Below, piece by piece: positions 8,639-18,729 of a stretch of 64,000 nt of DNA. Within the stretch, counting starts at the first letter, position 1. The number at the start of each line of letters is the position of its first letter. The stretch spans positions 558,001 through 622,000 of the forward strand of contig CP072328.1 of NCBI GenBank assembly GCA_018127705.1, written 5' to 3'. This DNA comes from TM7 phylum sp. oral taxon 349 (lineage in GTDB: Bacteria; Patescibacteriota; Saccharimonadia; Saccharimonadales; Saccharimonadaceae). The position numbers were made by a program, and so were the translations under genes. A model generated the notes under the pieces. It worked only from the letters and a program-made list of their open reading frames with translations. It was not told where the DNA came from and searched no databases.

Positions 8639-9546
8639 GGTTCACCAAACGAATCCATAACAAGCCCTAGCCTTTAAGTAGCTGTCTACATTATAGAACA
8701 AATCGGGGTTGTTGTAGCGGTTTTCGTATTCTCTTAGGATAAGTCCTAGGTCGTTTAGATTAAAGGTTAGGTCTCGGTAGATATAGCGCAGCGCTCGCTT
8801 AATTACACTCCAAGAGATTTTCTATATGGTTAGTGGATCCAAAGAAGCCAGTAGAGTGATTGCAGGCTAGCCATTCATAACCTAGAGCGGGCAATTCATT
8901 ATAGCCGCTAAATCCATCTGTTAAGACTAGGCTGCCTGCCCGGATGGTTTGTTGCACGGAAGCGCTCGGGCATTCTCTCTATCTCTGCGGTGAATAATTC
9001 TTAATCTAATGCGCTGCCTTTTAGGATCTATAGCGCCGATTACTAATCGCTGCTTGGCCCGAACTTCTTCTTGCCAAAGAAGCTGCCCGTCTACCTCGCA
9101 AGCACCCTCTAAAATAGCTTCAGAAGGCTTCAGGGAAGCTCGAAAGCGCGCTAGCCACCTTCCGTACAGTTGGGTAGCTAACGCCAGCAATCTTGATCGT
9201 TTCTCCTATGCTGCATTTCTGCTGCCAACACCAAATTAGGATAATGATTTGCCTAAGGGTTAGATTGCAATAAGAGAATACCTTGGTATCTGCTTTAACA
9301 GAGTATTTCTTTTTGCAATCTGGACAGTACTCATAGTTCTTCCGCAACTTTAATTGCTTGGCTACCGCAATATTTGCAAGAAACCTCTCCCCAGACGCAG
9401 CGATAAAACTTACGGTGGCAATGATATTCTGATGGAATATCTGCTAAACTATTCATTAGAACAGTCTCCTCTCTAAAACTAGGTTTGTTTACACTACTTA
9501 TCTTAGACTAAAGAGGCTGTTCTTTTCTGGATTCGTTGGGTGAACC
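8639..9546 (-). mobile_element. IS1595-type insertion sequence, decayed
   Basis: A 908-bp element with inverted ends GGTTCACCAAACGAATCC (8639) and, on the other strand, GGTTCACCCAACGAATCC (9546), matching at 17 of 18 positions. The transposase on the minus strand starts near 9456 (MNSLADIPSEYHCH...), shows a CKYC...CPDC zinc ribbon, IWCWQQKCSIGETIKIAGVSYP and further pieces down to ~8650, but is split by at least two frameshifts. It is a different subtype from the 6-kb and 62.6-kb copies. No target duplication is visible. Confidence 0.85.
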
Positions 9547-9648
9547 TCCGCTTCCTGTGCTATTGACAATCATCATGCTAATTGCTGTAATAAAAAGATA
9601 GGCATTACTTCTTACACAGGGACTTGGCGTAGCGATAGGTAACAAATT

Positions 9649-10119
9649 ATGGCAGAACAAATAGCCTCAGCGTGCGGGCAGGTTGCTGGCAGCACCGAAT
9701 TGGCTGGCAGGACGGCGCGGCGCGTAATTCCAGCGTGCGAGCTGACGAGCAAGCGGCTCGGCGCGCTGCTTGCGAGATACCACGTTGCACGGAGCGAAGA
9801 CGGCGCGCTTGCGATCAAGCAAGATGACAGCCGAATCTGCGTGCCGTACGGCTACGGCGGCACGAAAACGCCGCGTGACGAAGACGGCAGCTACAGCGTC
9901 GCTCCGGAACGCCTCGACATTGCGGCGATTGATTGGGGGCATACCGGCATGCCGTACCGCCTTTCCGTCGAGTTCCGCCCAAATGCCGAAGACGAAAGCA
10001 AAGCAGCAAACGAAAAGGTTGCCGCCACGGCGCGCATTCTCGGCAGCAAAGCGGCGGCGCATATCGCTGATACGATTTTTGGCGCAGGCGCATGGTCGTG
10101 GACGGCGCCGACACGATAA
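9649..10119 (+). CDS. Hypothetical protein, GC-rich orphan
   Basis: A 156-residue ORF between two IS remnants, with a base composition clearly more GC-rich than its neighbours. It is rich in Ala, Arg, Glu and Asp, with a central segment ICVPYGYGGTKTPRDEDGSY and later IDWGHTGMPYRLSVEF. No signal peptide, membrane segment or motif was recognised. The ribosome site is weak (ATAGGT). It may be a real gene or the surviving part of one damaged by IS insertion; antisense ORFs of similar size overlap it, as expected for GC-rich DNA. Confidence 0.4.
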   Translation: MAEQIASACGQVAGSTELAGRTARRVIPACELTSKRLGALLARYHVARSEDGALAIKQDDSRICVPYGYGGTKTPRDEDGSYSVAPERLDIAAIDWGHTGMPYRLSVEFRPNAEDESKAANEKVAATARILGSKAAAHIADTIFGAGAWSWTAPTR

Positions 10120-10126
10120 TAAATAA

Positions 10127-10909
10127 GGTTCAAGCCTACTTTAGCCTAGTCACTCGCTTCCTTTCGTAGCATCTTAAGTAGCTCATGGTACATATCTTTA
10201 TGTCTCATATTATACCTAAATTCACACTCTTTGAGATGTAAGTTGAAATAGTCTTTTCTTAAGCCTCGTAGCTTGGTTAGACGCACCTTTGCTAAGCCCC
10301 AAAAGTTCTCTATGCCATTGATATGGTTCTTTTAGGATTGTTTTTATTAACGAATTCATTATTACCATGATTTACACGGGTAGTGACGCTTATATCCCCA
10401 GTCAACTAACCCGTCATAACTACGCCAACCATCACTGTAGATAGTACTATTCTAGCTGTACTTTCATTCGTACAATCTGCTTTAGAGTCTCTTAGGCTAA
10501 CATGAGGTATAGGTACTAAGTACTATTTGGGTATATACCTTACCATGACGCTTTAATAGACCAAAGACAATAATCTTAGTCTTTGTTACTAGCTCTACGG
10601 AGACTATGTATATCATGTGCGCTACGTACTCTACATGGTCCAAAATAACTTTCATCAATCTCAACTTCGCCAGAGAGTGGCGAGGTGGCCTCGCAGCGCT
10701 TGGCGATAACGGTTCGAATATGCGTCAGAATGCGATTGATTGTATTGCGGTTCACGCCGGTTAAAGAGGCTATTTGAGTAGCCGTGATATCTTCACAAAA
10801 TAGCCTAACAATCTGCCTGGTTTTAGCCTCTGAAATATGTGAACGTTTTAGATACCTATTCCTCATCTGTTATTTAGTATAGATGATGGGGTTAAAGTAG
10901 TCTTGAACC
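10127..10909 (-). mobile_element. IS1016-like (IS1595 superfamily) element, decayed
   Basis: A 783-bp element. The left end is GGTTCAAGCCTACTTTAGCC and the right end, on the minus strand, is GGTTCAAGACTACTTTAACC (18 of 20 match). The minus-strand transposase starts at 10866 (MRNRYLKRSHISEAKTRQIV) with a helix-turn-helix and the first catalytic Asp in VEIDESYFGP, then breaks by frameshift near 10600. Further pieces such as IVFGLLKRHGKVYT can be read downstream in other frames. Its right end stops 19 bp before the start of the next coding region and may have removed that gene's promoter. Confidence 0.8.
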
Positions 10910-10927
10910 AATTAAATATATTAGATT

Positions 10928-12538
10928 ATGACATATTTATCATTAAGTAGATTACAGAGAGAACAAAATCAACTAAGCTTAAATCTCATTGAATATTCGC
11001 TTGAGGAAGAATGACAATCTAGCAGGCTTATTGGAGAACTTCGCAAACGCGTATATCCTAAGCTACCGAGCGGATTATTTGATCCGCAGGACCTTGAACA
11101 TCAAACATTGTTTCGCTTGACTACATATGACCCAAATGATATTACCGACGAAACAATTGATGAGGTTATTCGCGAACAACATGCAATTATCGAAAATAGG
11201 CTGAGTAGCGTAAGTGATCGTGAGTACTTATTTCGCGGTTTTAACCATCGCAGTAAGGATTTGAATACGCGAGACAGGCTTGAGCTGAAGCACGATAAAA
11301 ATAGACTATACGCAACAGGATTTGGTCGAACTATTGAAGTTGAGTTTCGTAAAATAACTGACGATGCCACCATTAGGCTTTTTACGGAAAAGTTGCACTA
11401 TATCCATCATGCACGCGCAACCGGCGATACATTTGGCTTCTACTTTACTGGAGATGATATTCCTTGGGGTGTTGAGACGATAGAATGGGGATTGAACATT
11501 AAAAAATATAAGCAAGATGCACTGCTGGCTCATGGAATTGATCCGAGCAAGGCTGTAGAGGTAACTCGGTTATACTTACTGCCCGGCAGTCCAAAAAATG
11601 CTATAAGCATATTAGATGGTTTAGTTGCCAAATACTATCGAGAAAAAGGCATGGAAGCAATGTACACAACAACCATGCCAATGTACGCTAAGACCAAAGG
11701 AGCAACTACATCAGGGGGAATGCGCAGCGTACTGTTAGTAAAAGAGTTGTCTCACAAGTTTACTAAATCAAATCTAGGAAACAAAACAGTGTATCAACAT
11801 AGCGTAAATGCCAACAATAAACAAATTGCATTGAAGACAAGTTCTAAATTCCCAACCTTGCTAACAGTTGAAACTTTCCTACGATTAAATAAAAATAAAG
11901 AATTAGTACCTCTTCCTGCCCTAAGAGATAAAACAATATTCATTAATACTCATTATCGACGCAGCGAAAAGGTCGCTGAAATGCGATTTCTTATAGAGAA
12001 TTTATCAAAGTTGTTAAGTGAAATGCAAAACATAGAAGCAAATTATGTGCAGACTTGTTGTCTCAATGATTCTTTTTGGCAAAAAAATAATTCCAGCAAC
12101 AAAATAAGACTCCGACAGATGATTGCAAAAACACAAATCACCTACGAAGTTTCTACAAAGTATCGGATATCAAAAGAAAAGCATATAAGAACAACTATTA
12201 ATGACATCTTGTATCGTGGCGATAGTTACGACAACGCTCTTTCTGCCATAAAAATTAAAGACAAGAAATATCACAATGTCAAAGATTTTGAAAGAATCAG
12301 AATGACCTATGCTACTAGCAAAGTGTTCCTGTCTATTGACATATGCCCTTTTGGTTCGTTTCTAAAGATATCTGGAGACGCAGATCATGTACTAAAGACA
12401 GCAAAAATATTATGCTTCAAGAAAGACCAAAGCTTAACCGACTCTTTAGATAGTCTCTATGAAAAATGGTGTGAATCTCTAAAGATCGAAAAGCAGCACT
12501 CTATAAAATTTGGGCTAGGAAAGACAGTGCGTGAGTAA
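10928..12538 (+). CDS. Unknown protein, possibly GNAT-like, with in-frame TGA near the N-terminus
   Basis: The clean frame from 11108 (TTG) to 12538 gives 476 residues, but the same frame reads back as plausible coding to an ATG at 10928 except for one TGA at 11012-11014 (...SLEEE, stop, QSSRLIGELRKRVYPKLPSG...). An acyltransferase-like core is suggested by EVTRLYLLPGSPKNAISILD and YYREKGMEAMYTTTMPMYAK; this is my impression of the fold, not a firm assignment. The C-terminal ~250 residues are unrecognised. The downstream kinase-like gene overlaps its stop by 8 nt. Either the gene is decaying (IS against its promoter, nonsense codon) or translation starts internally. Confidence 0.5.
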
Positions 12539-13118
12539 AGTAATCAGAAACCTACACCTCATCCCAGGCGTCTCAGGCTGCGGTAAAACCACAGTGGCTA
12601 AATATATGGCACGCAAACTAGAATACGCCGACATGGTCGTCGGCTACACTACGCGACCAGCTAGAGCTAACGAGGAAGACGGTGTAGATTATCATTTCCG
12701 AAATATTACTCATCTACACTCAAAATTAGGTGAACTTGGTTGGCGGTACAGCCAAATTGGTGAACATTATTATTACGCGAACGACACTGAGACCTTACCA
12801 AACGATACGATCACAACAAAGGTCTTACCTGTATCATTCAGTGTATTAGACGAGGTCATTGAAGACTACTCCTACGCTATGACAAATGATTGTAAAATCT
12901 CTGTCGCACCAATTATAATAGGAGATGAGCTAAGGGGTTCCTGGCTTTCAATTACACAACCTCTGCGACCAAGTAGAGATTTGCGTGCGGAACTAACATT
13001 GCAAGACGAGATACTATCCAGTCGAAAGTTCGACGGCTTATTCTACCCCACATGGAGTTCCAGGAACGACGCCGAAAACTATTTACGTATGTACAATATC
13101 ATAAGGAGGCAGTTTTGA
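12531..13118 (+). CDS. Guanylate-kinase-like NMP kinase
   Basis: A 195-residue P-loop nucleotide kinase. PGVSGCGKTT is the phosphate-binding loop (residues ~13-22), and VGYTTRPARANEEDGVDYHF matches the GMP-binding signature of guanylate kinases. The GTG start overlaps the previous stop by 8 nt. It lies in a cassette with a HAM1-like pyrophosphatase and is AT-rich, so it is probably not the housekeeping gmk; a non-standard nucleotide is a possible substrate (inference). Confidence 0.7.
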   Translation: MSKVIRNLHLIPGVSGCGKTTVAKYMARKLEYADMVVGYTTRPARANEEDGVDYHFRNITHLHSKLGELGWRYSQIGEHYYYANDTETLPNDTITTKVLPVSFSVLDEVIEDYSYAMTNDCKISVAPIIIGDELRGSWLSITQPLRPSRDLRAELTLQDEILSSRKFDGLFYPTWSSRNDAENYLRMYNIIRRQF

Positions 13119-13735
13119 AATTAATCCTAGCAACAACAAATCCTCATAAAATAGTAAAGCTGAGACAAATCTTTAGTCAATATTTTAACGATATATCCCC
13201 GCAGAGTAAGAAAGTTGACATAGAAGAAGATGGCAAAACTTTCTGCGAAAATGCCGAGAAGAAGGCTATCGAAGTCTCCAAGATTTACCACTGCCATGCG
13301 GTCGCCACTGACGGCGGCGTGCTCATACCCGCACTAGGCAATGATTGGAATGGTTTGCTTACAAAACGGTTTATCGGTCAAGCTGATGCGACAGATTTTG
13401 ATAGAATTGAAGCTTTGCTTGAACTTATGAAAGATAAAAAAGGAACTGAACGGGCAATACTATGGAACGAGGCCATTGCCCTGGCGAATGATGGTGTGCT
13501 GCTATTCTCGGTGCAAGTTGAAGGTGATCAAGGAGAGATTCAAGAGACGTACAACCCAGAACAGTATCAGCCTGGGATTTGGCAGTGCACTGTTACACGC
13601 TATCCTCAATTTGATGGTAAAAATTTCTTTGAGTTAAATGAGGAGGAGCGCAAATATAGCGAGATATCATGGACGAGGCTAGAGGCGGCGGTGAGAGATT
13701 TCATGAACAGAAATAGCTCTACTGCCAATCTCTAG
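13115..13735 (+). CDS. HAM1/RdgB-like non-canonical NTP pyrophosphatase
   Basis: A member of the ITP/XTP pyrophosphatase family, 206 residues. The N-terminal ILATTNPHKIVKLRQIF is the family's substrate-entry motif, followed by EDGKTFCENAEKKAIEV. The usual DDSG is ATDGG here, and the later PG.SAR-type block is replaced by LTKRFIGQ. The TTG start at 13115 has AGGAGG (13104-13109) upstream; an ATG at 13052 lies inside the previous gene. The divergent active-site blocks and the cassette context suggest a specialised substrate. It could still be plain house-cleaning. Confidence 0.7.
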   Translation: MKLILATTNPHKIVKLRQIFSQYFNDISPQSKKVDIEEDGKTFCENAEKKAIEVSKIYHCHAVATDGGVLIPALGNDWNGLLTKRFIGQADATDFDRIEALLELMKDKKGTERAILWNEAIALANDGVLLFSVQVEGDQGEIQETYNPEQYQPGIWQCTVTRYPQFDGKNFFELNEEERKYSEISWTRLEAAVRDFMNRNSSTANL

Positions 13736-13854
13736 ATTTTATTTACTAGTTCTACTAAAAGATGCTATACATACAGCTCAAGTTTTGCGGGAACTATCGC
13801 AGAATATTTAAGTTATTGCAGAATTGCAGAGCGCAATAAGACAAACTAGCAGTG

Positions 13855-13883
13855 TTTACATAATCGACGTCTTCCACTATAAT
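13855..13883 (+). promoter_or_regulatory. tuf promoter
   Basis: TTTACA (13855-13860), a 17-bp spacer and a perfect TATAAT (13878-13883). The ~95-nt leader contains a 7-bp stem with a TTCA loop (GAGGTGC/GTGCCTC near 13911-13928) and TTAGGAGA before the ATG. Confidence 0.8.
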
Positions 13884-13983
13884 TATAGGTAACGCGCGAC
13901 GTGTTTTGTCTGAGGTGCTTCAGTGCCTCGGCGGCAGCTCGCGTCGTGAATATCATCAATATTAAGTTAGGAGAAATACCTCT

Positions 13984-15168
<1,185 letters not shown>

Positions 15169-15189
15169 CTGATCGCTGCTTTTGCAACA

Positions 15190-15218
15190 ATACCCCGCTT
15201 GTGTAAGCGGGGTATTTT
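15190..15218 (+). terminator. Terminator after tuf
   Basis: A perfect 11-bp stem (ATACCCCGCTT / AAGCGGGGTAT) with a GTGT loop runs into a T tract. Confidence 0.9.
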
Positions 15219-15257
15219 GGTTGACGCAATTGCTGTCTTGTGGCATATTATTTAATA

Positions 15258-16079
15258 ATGTGTAATCAAAAAGACAAACTAACGCTTTCGTCATGGAATA
15301 TAAAAGGTGGACTGAGTGATCCGCAGCGTGCCCGGAAAATCACCGAAGCGGTGGTGGATGCTGATTGCGATATTATACTATTGCCTGATGCATGGCATGA
15401 AGATTCTGAATTTTCCCGGTACTTAGGCGAGGAGCGCAGGCTACTAGTGTCGCCTCAGGAATTTTATGAAGTCGGCTATAATTTTTATGCAACAGTGTAC
15501 GACGATGACACCCGTCCGGACGATAACTACGCAAACTATGCTTTAGTAGCGTTGGTAAAACGAGGAAAATCAATTAGAGCAAATCCAGTTTTATTGGGGC
15601 ATCGACCTGGATTTAAGTTTGATTGCCGCTTGGGCAATAAAAGCATTTCAGCCATTGGCGTATATCTGAGTGATCAATCCTCAAAAATGCGTCTCCGTCA
15701 AGTTAACGACTTGATTAATTTATCAGGCAACAACAGCCCGACTGTACTTATCGGCGACATGAATGAACTGTACAGAAAATCGCGGCTAGCCCGCAGTATG
15801 CAATCATCGCTGTTTAAGGCGGTTGCCCGATTAATCCACCTGGAAAATGATATGCTGACACGATTAAATGAAATGGCAGACAGTGCAGCAATTACGCAGC
15901 TAGAAGCATTTGGATTTTGCGATGTTGACCATGAGCATCGCGGGACGATGCCGCAAAACATGCCTGTGCTTCAGCTTGACCGTGTACTGACGCGTGGCGT
16001 TATAACATCGGACGTGCGTCACTACAATCACAAAGGACTTTCAGACCATAAGAGGATTGAAGCTGATATTTTTAGCTGA
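15258..16079 (+). CDS. Endonuclease/exonuclease/phosphatase family protein
   Basis: A 273-residue protein of the EEP (DNase I/exonuclease III-like) fold: LSSWNIKGGL at the N-terminus (metal-binding Asn), DIILLPDAWHE in place of the usual LQE block, LIGDMNEL for the catalytic Asp-x-Asn and GLSDHKRIEADI for the C-terminal Asp-His. The ATG at 15258 lies 6 nt after a TATTAT box (15246-15251), so the mRNA is probably leaderless. The substrate could be DNA, RNA or a phosphate ester. The Glu of the second motif is not obvious, which weakens a nuclease assignment. Confidence 0.75.
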   Translation: MCNQKDKLTLSSWNIKGGLSDPQRARKITEAVVDADCDIILLPDAWHEDSEFSRYLGEERRLLVSPQEFYEVGYNFYATVYDDDTRPDDNYANYALVALVKRGKSIRANPVLLGHRPGFKFDCRLGNKSISAIGVYLSDQSSKMRLRQVNDLINLSGNNSPTVLIGDMNELYRKSRLARSMQSSLFKAVARLIHLENDMLTRLNEMADSAAITQLEAFGFCDVDHEHRGTMPQNMPVLQLDRVLTRGVITSDVRHYNHKGLSDHKRIEADIFS

Positions 16080-16108
16080 TTGCACTGTGATATATTTTGT
16101 GGTATGAT
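16080..16108 (+). promoter_or_regulatory. rpsJ promoter
   Basis: TTGCAC (16080-16085), a 17-bp spacer and TATGAT (16103-16108). The ~90-nt leader holds the hairpin ATCGC-TCT-GCGAT and a second inverted pair AACTCGGT ... ACCGAGGTT before AAAGGAG. Confidence 0.7.
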
Positions 16109-16203
16109 TGACCAGTAAATATCATAAATCGCTCTGCGATAACTCGGTCAGACGCTAACAAAACCGATTCGAACCGAGGTTACGCGGGAGCAAAGGAGTA
16201 ATT

Positions 16204-16527
16204 ATGGCAGACGCCAATAACCAGGGTCTGAAGATCCGCATCCGCCTCAAGGCATACGACCACAAACTTATTGACCAGTCGGCGAAGCAAATCGTTGATA
16301 CAGCGATCCGCACCGGTGCGACTGTTGCCGGTCCTGTGCCGCTGCCAACGCGCCGCAGCACCTACACGGTGGTAAAGAGCCCGCACGTGTACAAGACGGG
16401 CGGCGAAGCATTTGAGATGCGCGTGCATAAGCGCCTAATTGACATCTCAAACGCTAGCCCAAAGACTATTGACAACTTGCAGAACTTGTCGCTGCCAGCC
16501 GGCGTCGACGCAGAGATCCGCATGTAA
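16204..16527 (+). CDS. rpsJ: 30S ribosomal protein S10
   Basis: Small-subunit head protein, 107 residues. Recognised by [44 protein letters not shown] and [17 protein letters not shown] precedes the ATG. Unlike the usual S10 operon, it is followed by its own terminator and a small membrane-protein gene before rplC, so it is transcribed separately from the rest of the cluster. Confidence 0.96.
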   Translation: MADANNQGLKIRIRLKAYDHKLIDQSAKQIVDTAIRTGATVAGPVPLPTRRSTYTVVKSPHVYKTGGEAFEMRVHKRLIDISNASPKTIDNLQNLSLPAGVDAEIRM

Positions 16528-16548
16528 TTTCGGACTTTCCGCTTCATA

Positions 16549-16578
16549 AATAACCCTGCTAGACGCGGGGTTATTTTT
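16549..16578 (+). terminator. Terminator after rpsJ
   Basis: Stem AATAACCC / GGGTTATT with extra pairs toward a short loop, followed by a T run. Confidence 0.8.
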
Positions 16579-16677
16579 GTAGGTAAAATATGCACTCCAT
16601 GATATATTTATCATAATTTTTGCCTGAGCCGGCGGCAAATCAATCAATAACTATGCTGCATATGCTATACTGATGAT

Positions 16678-16998
16678 ATGTCGCGCAAACACAAACAGCG
16701 TACCTACGCACGTAATCGTATATTTAGCCGCCGCGGCAACGAAAAACTGCAAGAGCCAGACAGTTCGTATCTTTTAAAGTTGGTAATCGTAGCGATACTA
16801 GGCACGTTGTGGCTGAAGTTCCGTACACCAGCCAGCGCGGGCGCGGTAGTGGTCAATGCATTGCCGGTCGGGTTGGCGGTAGGCGTGCTGCTCGTGCATT
16901 GGCTGGAAACATCGCCGATGAACCGCAAGATTTGGTACGCAACGCTGCTGATTATCGCAATTGTGAGTTATTTTTTGCCGGCGGGAATCGTCATTTAG
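16678..16998 (+). CDS. Small membrane protein, about three helices
   Basis: A 106-residue protein with a basic N-terminus (SRKHKQRTYARNRIFSRRG) and hydrophobic segments near residues 34-48 (LLKLVIVAILGTLWL), 54-73 (AVVVNALPVGLAVGVLLVHW) and 83-103 (IWYATLLIIAIVSYFLPAGIV). TATACT at 16666-16671 lies 6 nt before the ATG, so it is probably leaderless. Family unknown. Its insertion between rpsJ and rplC is unusual. Confidence 0.65.
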   Translation: MSRKHKQRTYARNRIFSRRGNEKLQEPDSSYLLKLVIVAILGTLWLKFRTPASAGAVVVNALPVGLAVGVLLVHWLETSPMNRKIWYATLLIIAIVSYFLPAGIVI

Positions 16999-17034
16999 CT
17001 TGCTTTTTAGCGCGCTGCTTGTAGAGAAAACCTC

Positions 17035-17064
17035 TTGACGTAACCCCCTATAACATGCTACGCT
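17035..17064 (+). promoter_or_regulatory. Candidate promoter of the r-protein operon
   Basis: TTGACG (17035-17040) and a weak TACGCT (17059-17064) are 18 bp apart, upstream of a ~105-nt leader to rplC. Confidence 0.5.
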
Positions 17065-17076
17065 AGTAAATGTAAT

Positions 17077-17090
17077 TTATTACGTAATAA
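17077..17090. promoter_or_regulatory. 14-bp perfect palindrome in the rplC leader
   Basis: TTATTACGTAATAA is a perfect palindrome lying 12 bp downstream of the proposed -10. It could be an operator for a dimeric repressor or the top of an RNA hairpin. The usual L4-binding leader cannot be confirmed by eye. Confidence 0.4.
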
Positions 17091-17169
17091 TAACTTGACT
17101 CGCGCGAATTGGTAAGTCCTTTCCGGATACTGCCAGCCGCCGAGGCTTTTAAATGGGAGCAAGAGGGCA

Positions 17170-17787
17170 ATGAAAGCACTTCTCGGTACCAAGATTGGTA
17201 TGACCCAAATCATCGGCGAGGACGGCGTTACGACTCCAGTGACACTGATTCAAGCCGGACCTGTGACTGTAACTCAGGTCAAGTCTGTCGAACGCGACGG
17301 CTATAACGCAGTCCAGGTTGCCTATGGTGAGGGTAAGAACCTGAGCAAGGCCGTGGCTGGTCACGTAAAGCCAGCTAGTGTAACCCCGAAAGAGATTCGG
17401 GAATTTCGTGTCGACGACCTGGGCGAGGTAAAAGTCGGCGATACGTGGGATGTTACAGAGTTTGAACTCGGTGACATAGTGGATGCAACTGGTACCAGCA
17501 AAGGTAAAGGTTTCGCTGGAACAATCAAGCGCCACAACTTTAAACGCCATCGTAAAACGCACGGCGGCAAGGGCAACACGCGCAAAGTCGGTTCAATCGG
17601 CAGCATGTATCCGCAGAAAATTTTTAAGGGCAAGCGCATGCCGGGCCATATGGGCGCAGAACAGGTGACAGTAAGAAATCTGAAGGTCGCCTATATCTCG
17701 GCGGACGACAATTTGATTGGCGTCAAAGGCGCGGTGCCAGGCCCGAAAAAGGGCTTAATCAAGATTAAGTTAGGAGGTGCTAAGTAA
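17170..17787 (+). CDS. rplC: 50S ribosomal protein L3
   Basis: Early-assembly large-subunit protein, 205 residues. Recognised by KALLGTKIGMTQIIGEDG, the loop SKGKGFAGTIKRHNFKRHRKTHGGKGN that reaches the peptidyl-transferase centre, and PGHMGAEQVTVRNLKV. GGGAGCAAGAGGGC lies upstream of the ATG. First gene of a 15-gene operon; its TAA overlaps the next ATG by one base. Confidence 0.97.
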   Translation: MKALLGTKIGMTQIIGEDGVTTPVTLIQAGPVTVTQVKSVERDGYNAVQVAYGEGKNLSKAVAGHVKPASVTPKEIREFRVDDLGEVKVGDTWDVTEFELGDIVDATGTSKGKGFAGTIKRHNFKRHRKTHGGKGNTRKVGSIGSMYPQKIFKGKRMPGHMGAEQVTVRNLKVAYISADDNLIGVKGAVPGPKKGLIKIKLGGAK

Positions 17788-18410
17788 TGGCTGAATCAAC
17801 CAAGCCAGCAAAAGCAGCCTTGCCGAAGGAAGTGTTCGGGGTTGATGTGCCGAACCACGAGCTATTGAAGCTCGCGTATGACGCGTTCCTTGCGAACAGC
17901 CGCCAGGCAAGTGCGACCACTAAAACACGCGGTGAAGTACGTGGTGGTGGTAAAAAACCGTGGAAGCAAAAAGGTACCGGGCGCGCCCGATTTGGTAGCA
18001 CGCGTAACCCGATTTGGCGCCACGGCGGCATCGTTTTCGGACCACGCGGTAACGAAAACTACAAGCTAAAGCTATCGAAAACTAGCAAACGCGTAGCAAT
18101 ACGTCAAGCGTTGACGTTGGCGAATGAAGCGAAGAAAATTACTGTCAGCGATATTAAAACAACCGGCAAAACTGCCGAAATCGCAAAGTTTATTGCTGAC
18201 AAGAAATTCAAACGCGACCGCCGCGTTCTGCTCGTTGTTGACGAGAAAACGCCGGAATTGATACGTGCGACGAATAACCTACAGAGTGCCCTCTTGATTC
18301 GTGCGCAGTATTTGAGCGTGTATTACGTGCTAAACGCCGATCAAATCATCATGACGCCAGCTGCCGTGAAGGTGATTGACGCATGGCTAAACCCGAAGGA
18401 GGACAAGTAA
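17787..18410 (+). CDS. rplD: 50S ribosomal protein L4
   Basis: Exit-tunnel protein, 207 residues. The family loop is clear: TKTRGEVRGGGKKPWKQKGTGRAR and RHGGIVFGP. In many bacteria L4 also represses its own operon through the leader; no such site can be verified here. Overlaps rplC by one base (TAATG) with TTAGGAGG upstream. Confidence 0.97.
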   Translation: MAESTKPAKAALPKEVFGVDVPNHELLKLAYDAFLANSRQASATTKTRGEVRGGGKKPWKQKGTGRARFGSTRNPIWRHGGIVFGPRGNENYKLKLSKTSKRVAIRQALTLANEAKKITVSDIKTTGKTAEIAKFIADKKFKRDRRVLLVVDEKTPELIRATNNLQSALLIRAQYLSVYYVLNADQIIMTPAAVKVIDAWLNPKEDK

Positions 18411-18411
18411 T

Positions 18412-18729
18412 ATGAAATTAGTACTCGTTACTCCGCGTGTGAGTGAAAAAGCGTATCGCTTGGTCGCTAACCAGAATACCTACATATTTGATGTGCCGAT
18501 GAGTGCAAACAAAAACGACATCAAAGCAGCAGTTGAATCGCAATTCGACGGCACGAAAGTTGCAAAAGTAACGACGCTTGTCCAAAACGGTAAGTCAATA
18601 CGCTACAGCCGCGGCAAAAATCGCTACCCGGGCACAACCTCGCGCCAGGACAGCAAAAAAGCCTACGTTACACTCAGCGAAGGCAAAATCAAAGTATTTG
18701 AACAAGAAGAAGTCAAGGAGGAGAAGTAA
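18412..18729 (+). CDS. rplW: 50S ribosomal protein L23
   Basis: Exit-tunnel rim protein and docking site for trigger factor and SRP, 105 residues. Motifs VTPRVSEKAYRL, NTYIFDVPMSANKNDIKAAVE and RYSRGKNRYPGTTSRQDSKKA. AAGGAGGACAAG lies before the ATG. One-base overlap with rplB. Confidence 0.95.
   Translation: MKLVLVTPRVSEKAYRLVANQNTYIFDVPMSANKNDIKAAVESQFDGTKVAKVTTLVQNGKSIRYSRGKNRYPGTTSRQDSKKAYVTLSEGKIKVFEQEEVKEEK

Noticed and set aside
8639-10909. Target-site duplications for the other IS remnants
   Set aside because: Flanks of the elements at 771, 6009, 8639 and 10127 were compared and do not match.
10928-12538. TGA read as an amino acid (recoded genome)
   Set aside because: TGA ends other genes cleanly (for example 8047-8049 and 13116-13118) and no other in-frame TGA is needed in the core genes.
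16165-16182. tRNA-like GATTCGAACC in the rpsJ leader
   Set aside because: No acceptor or anticodon arms can be drawn around it; it fits a leader hairpin instead.
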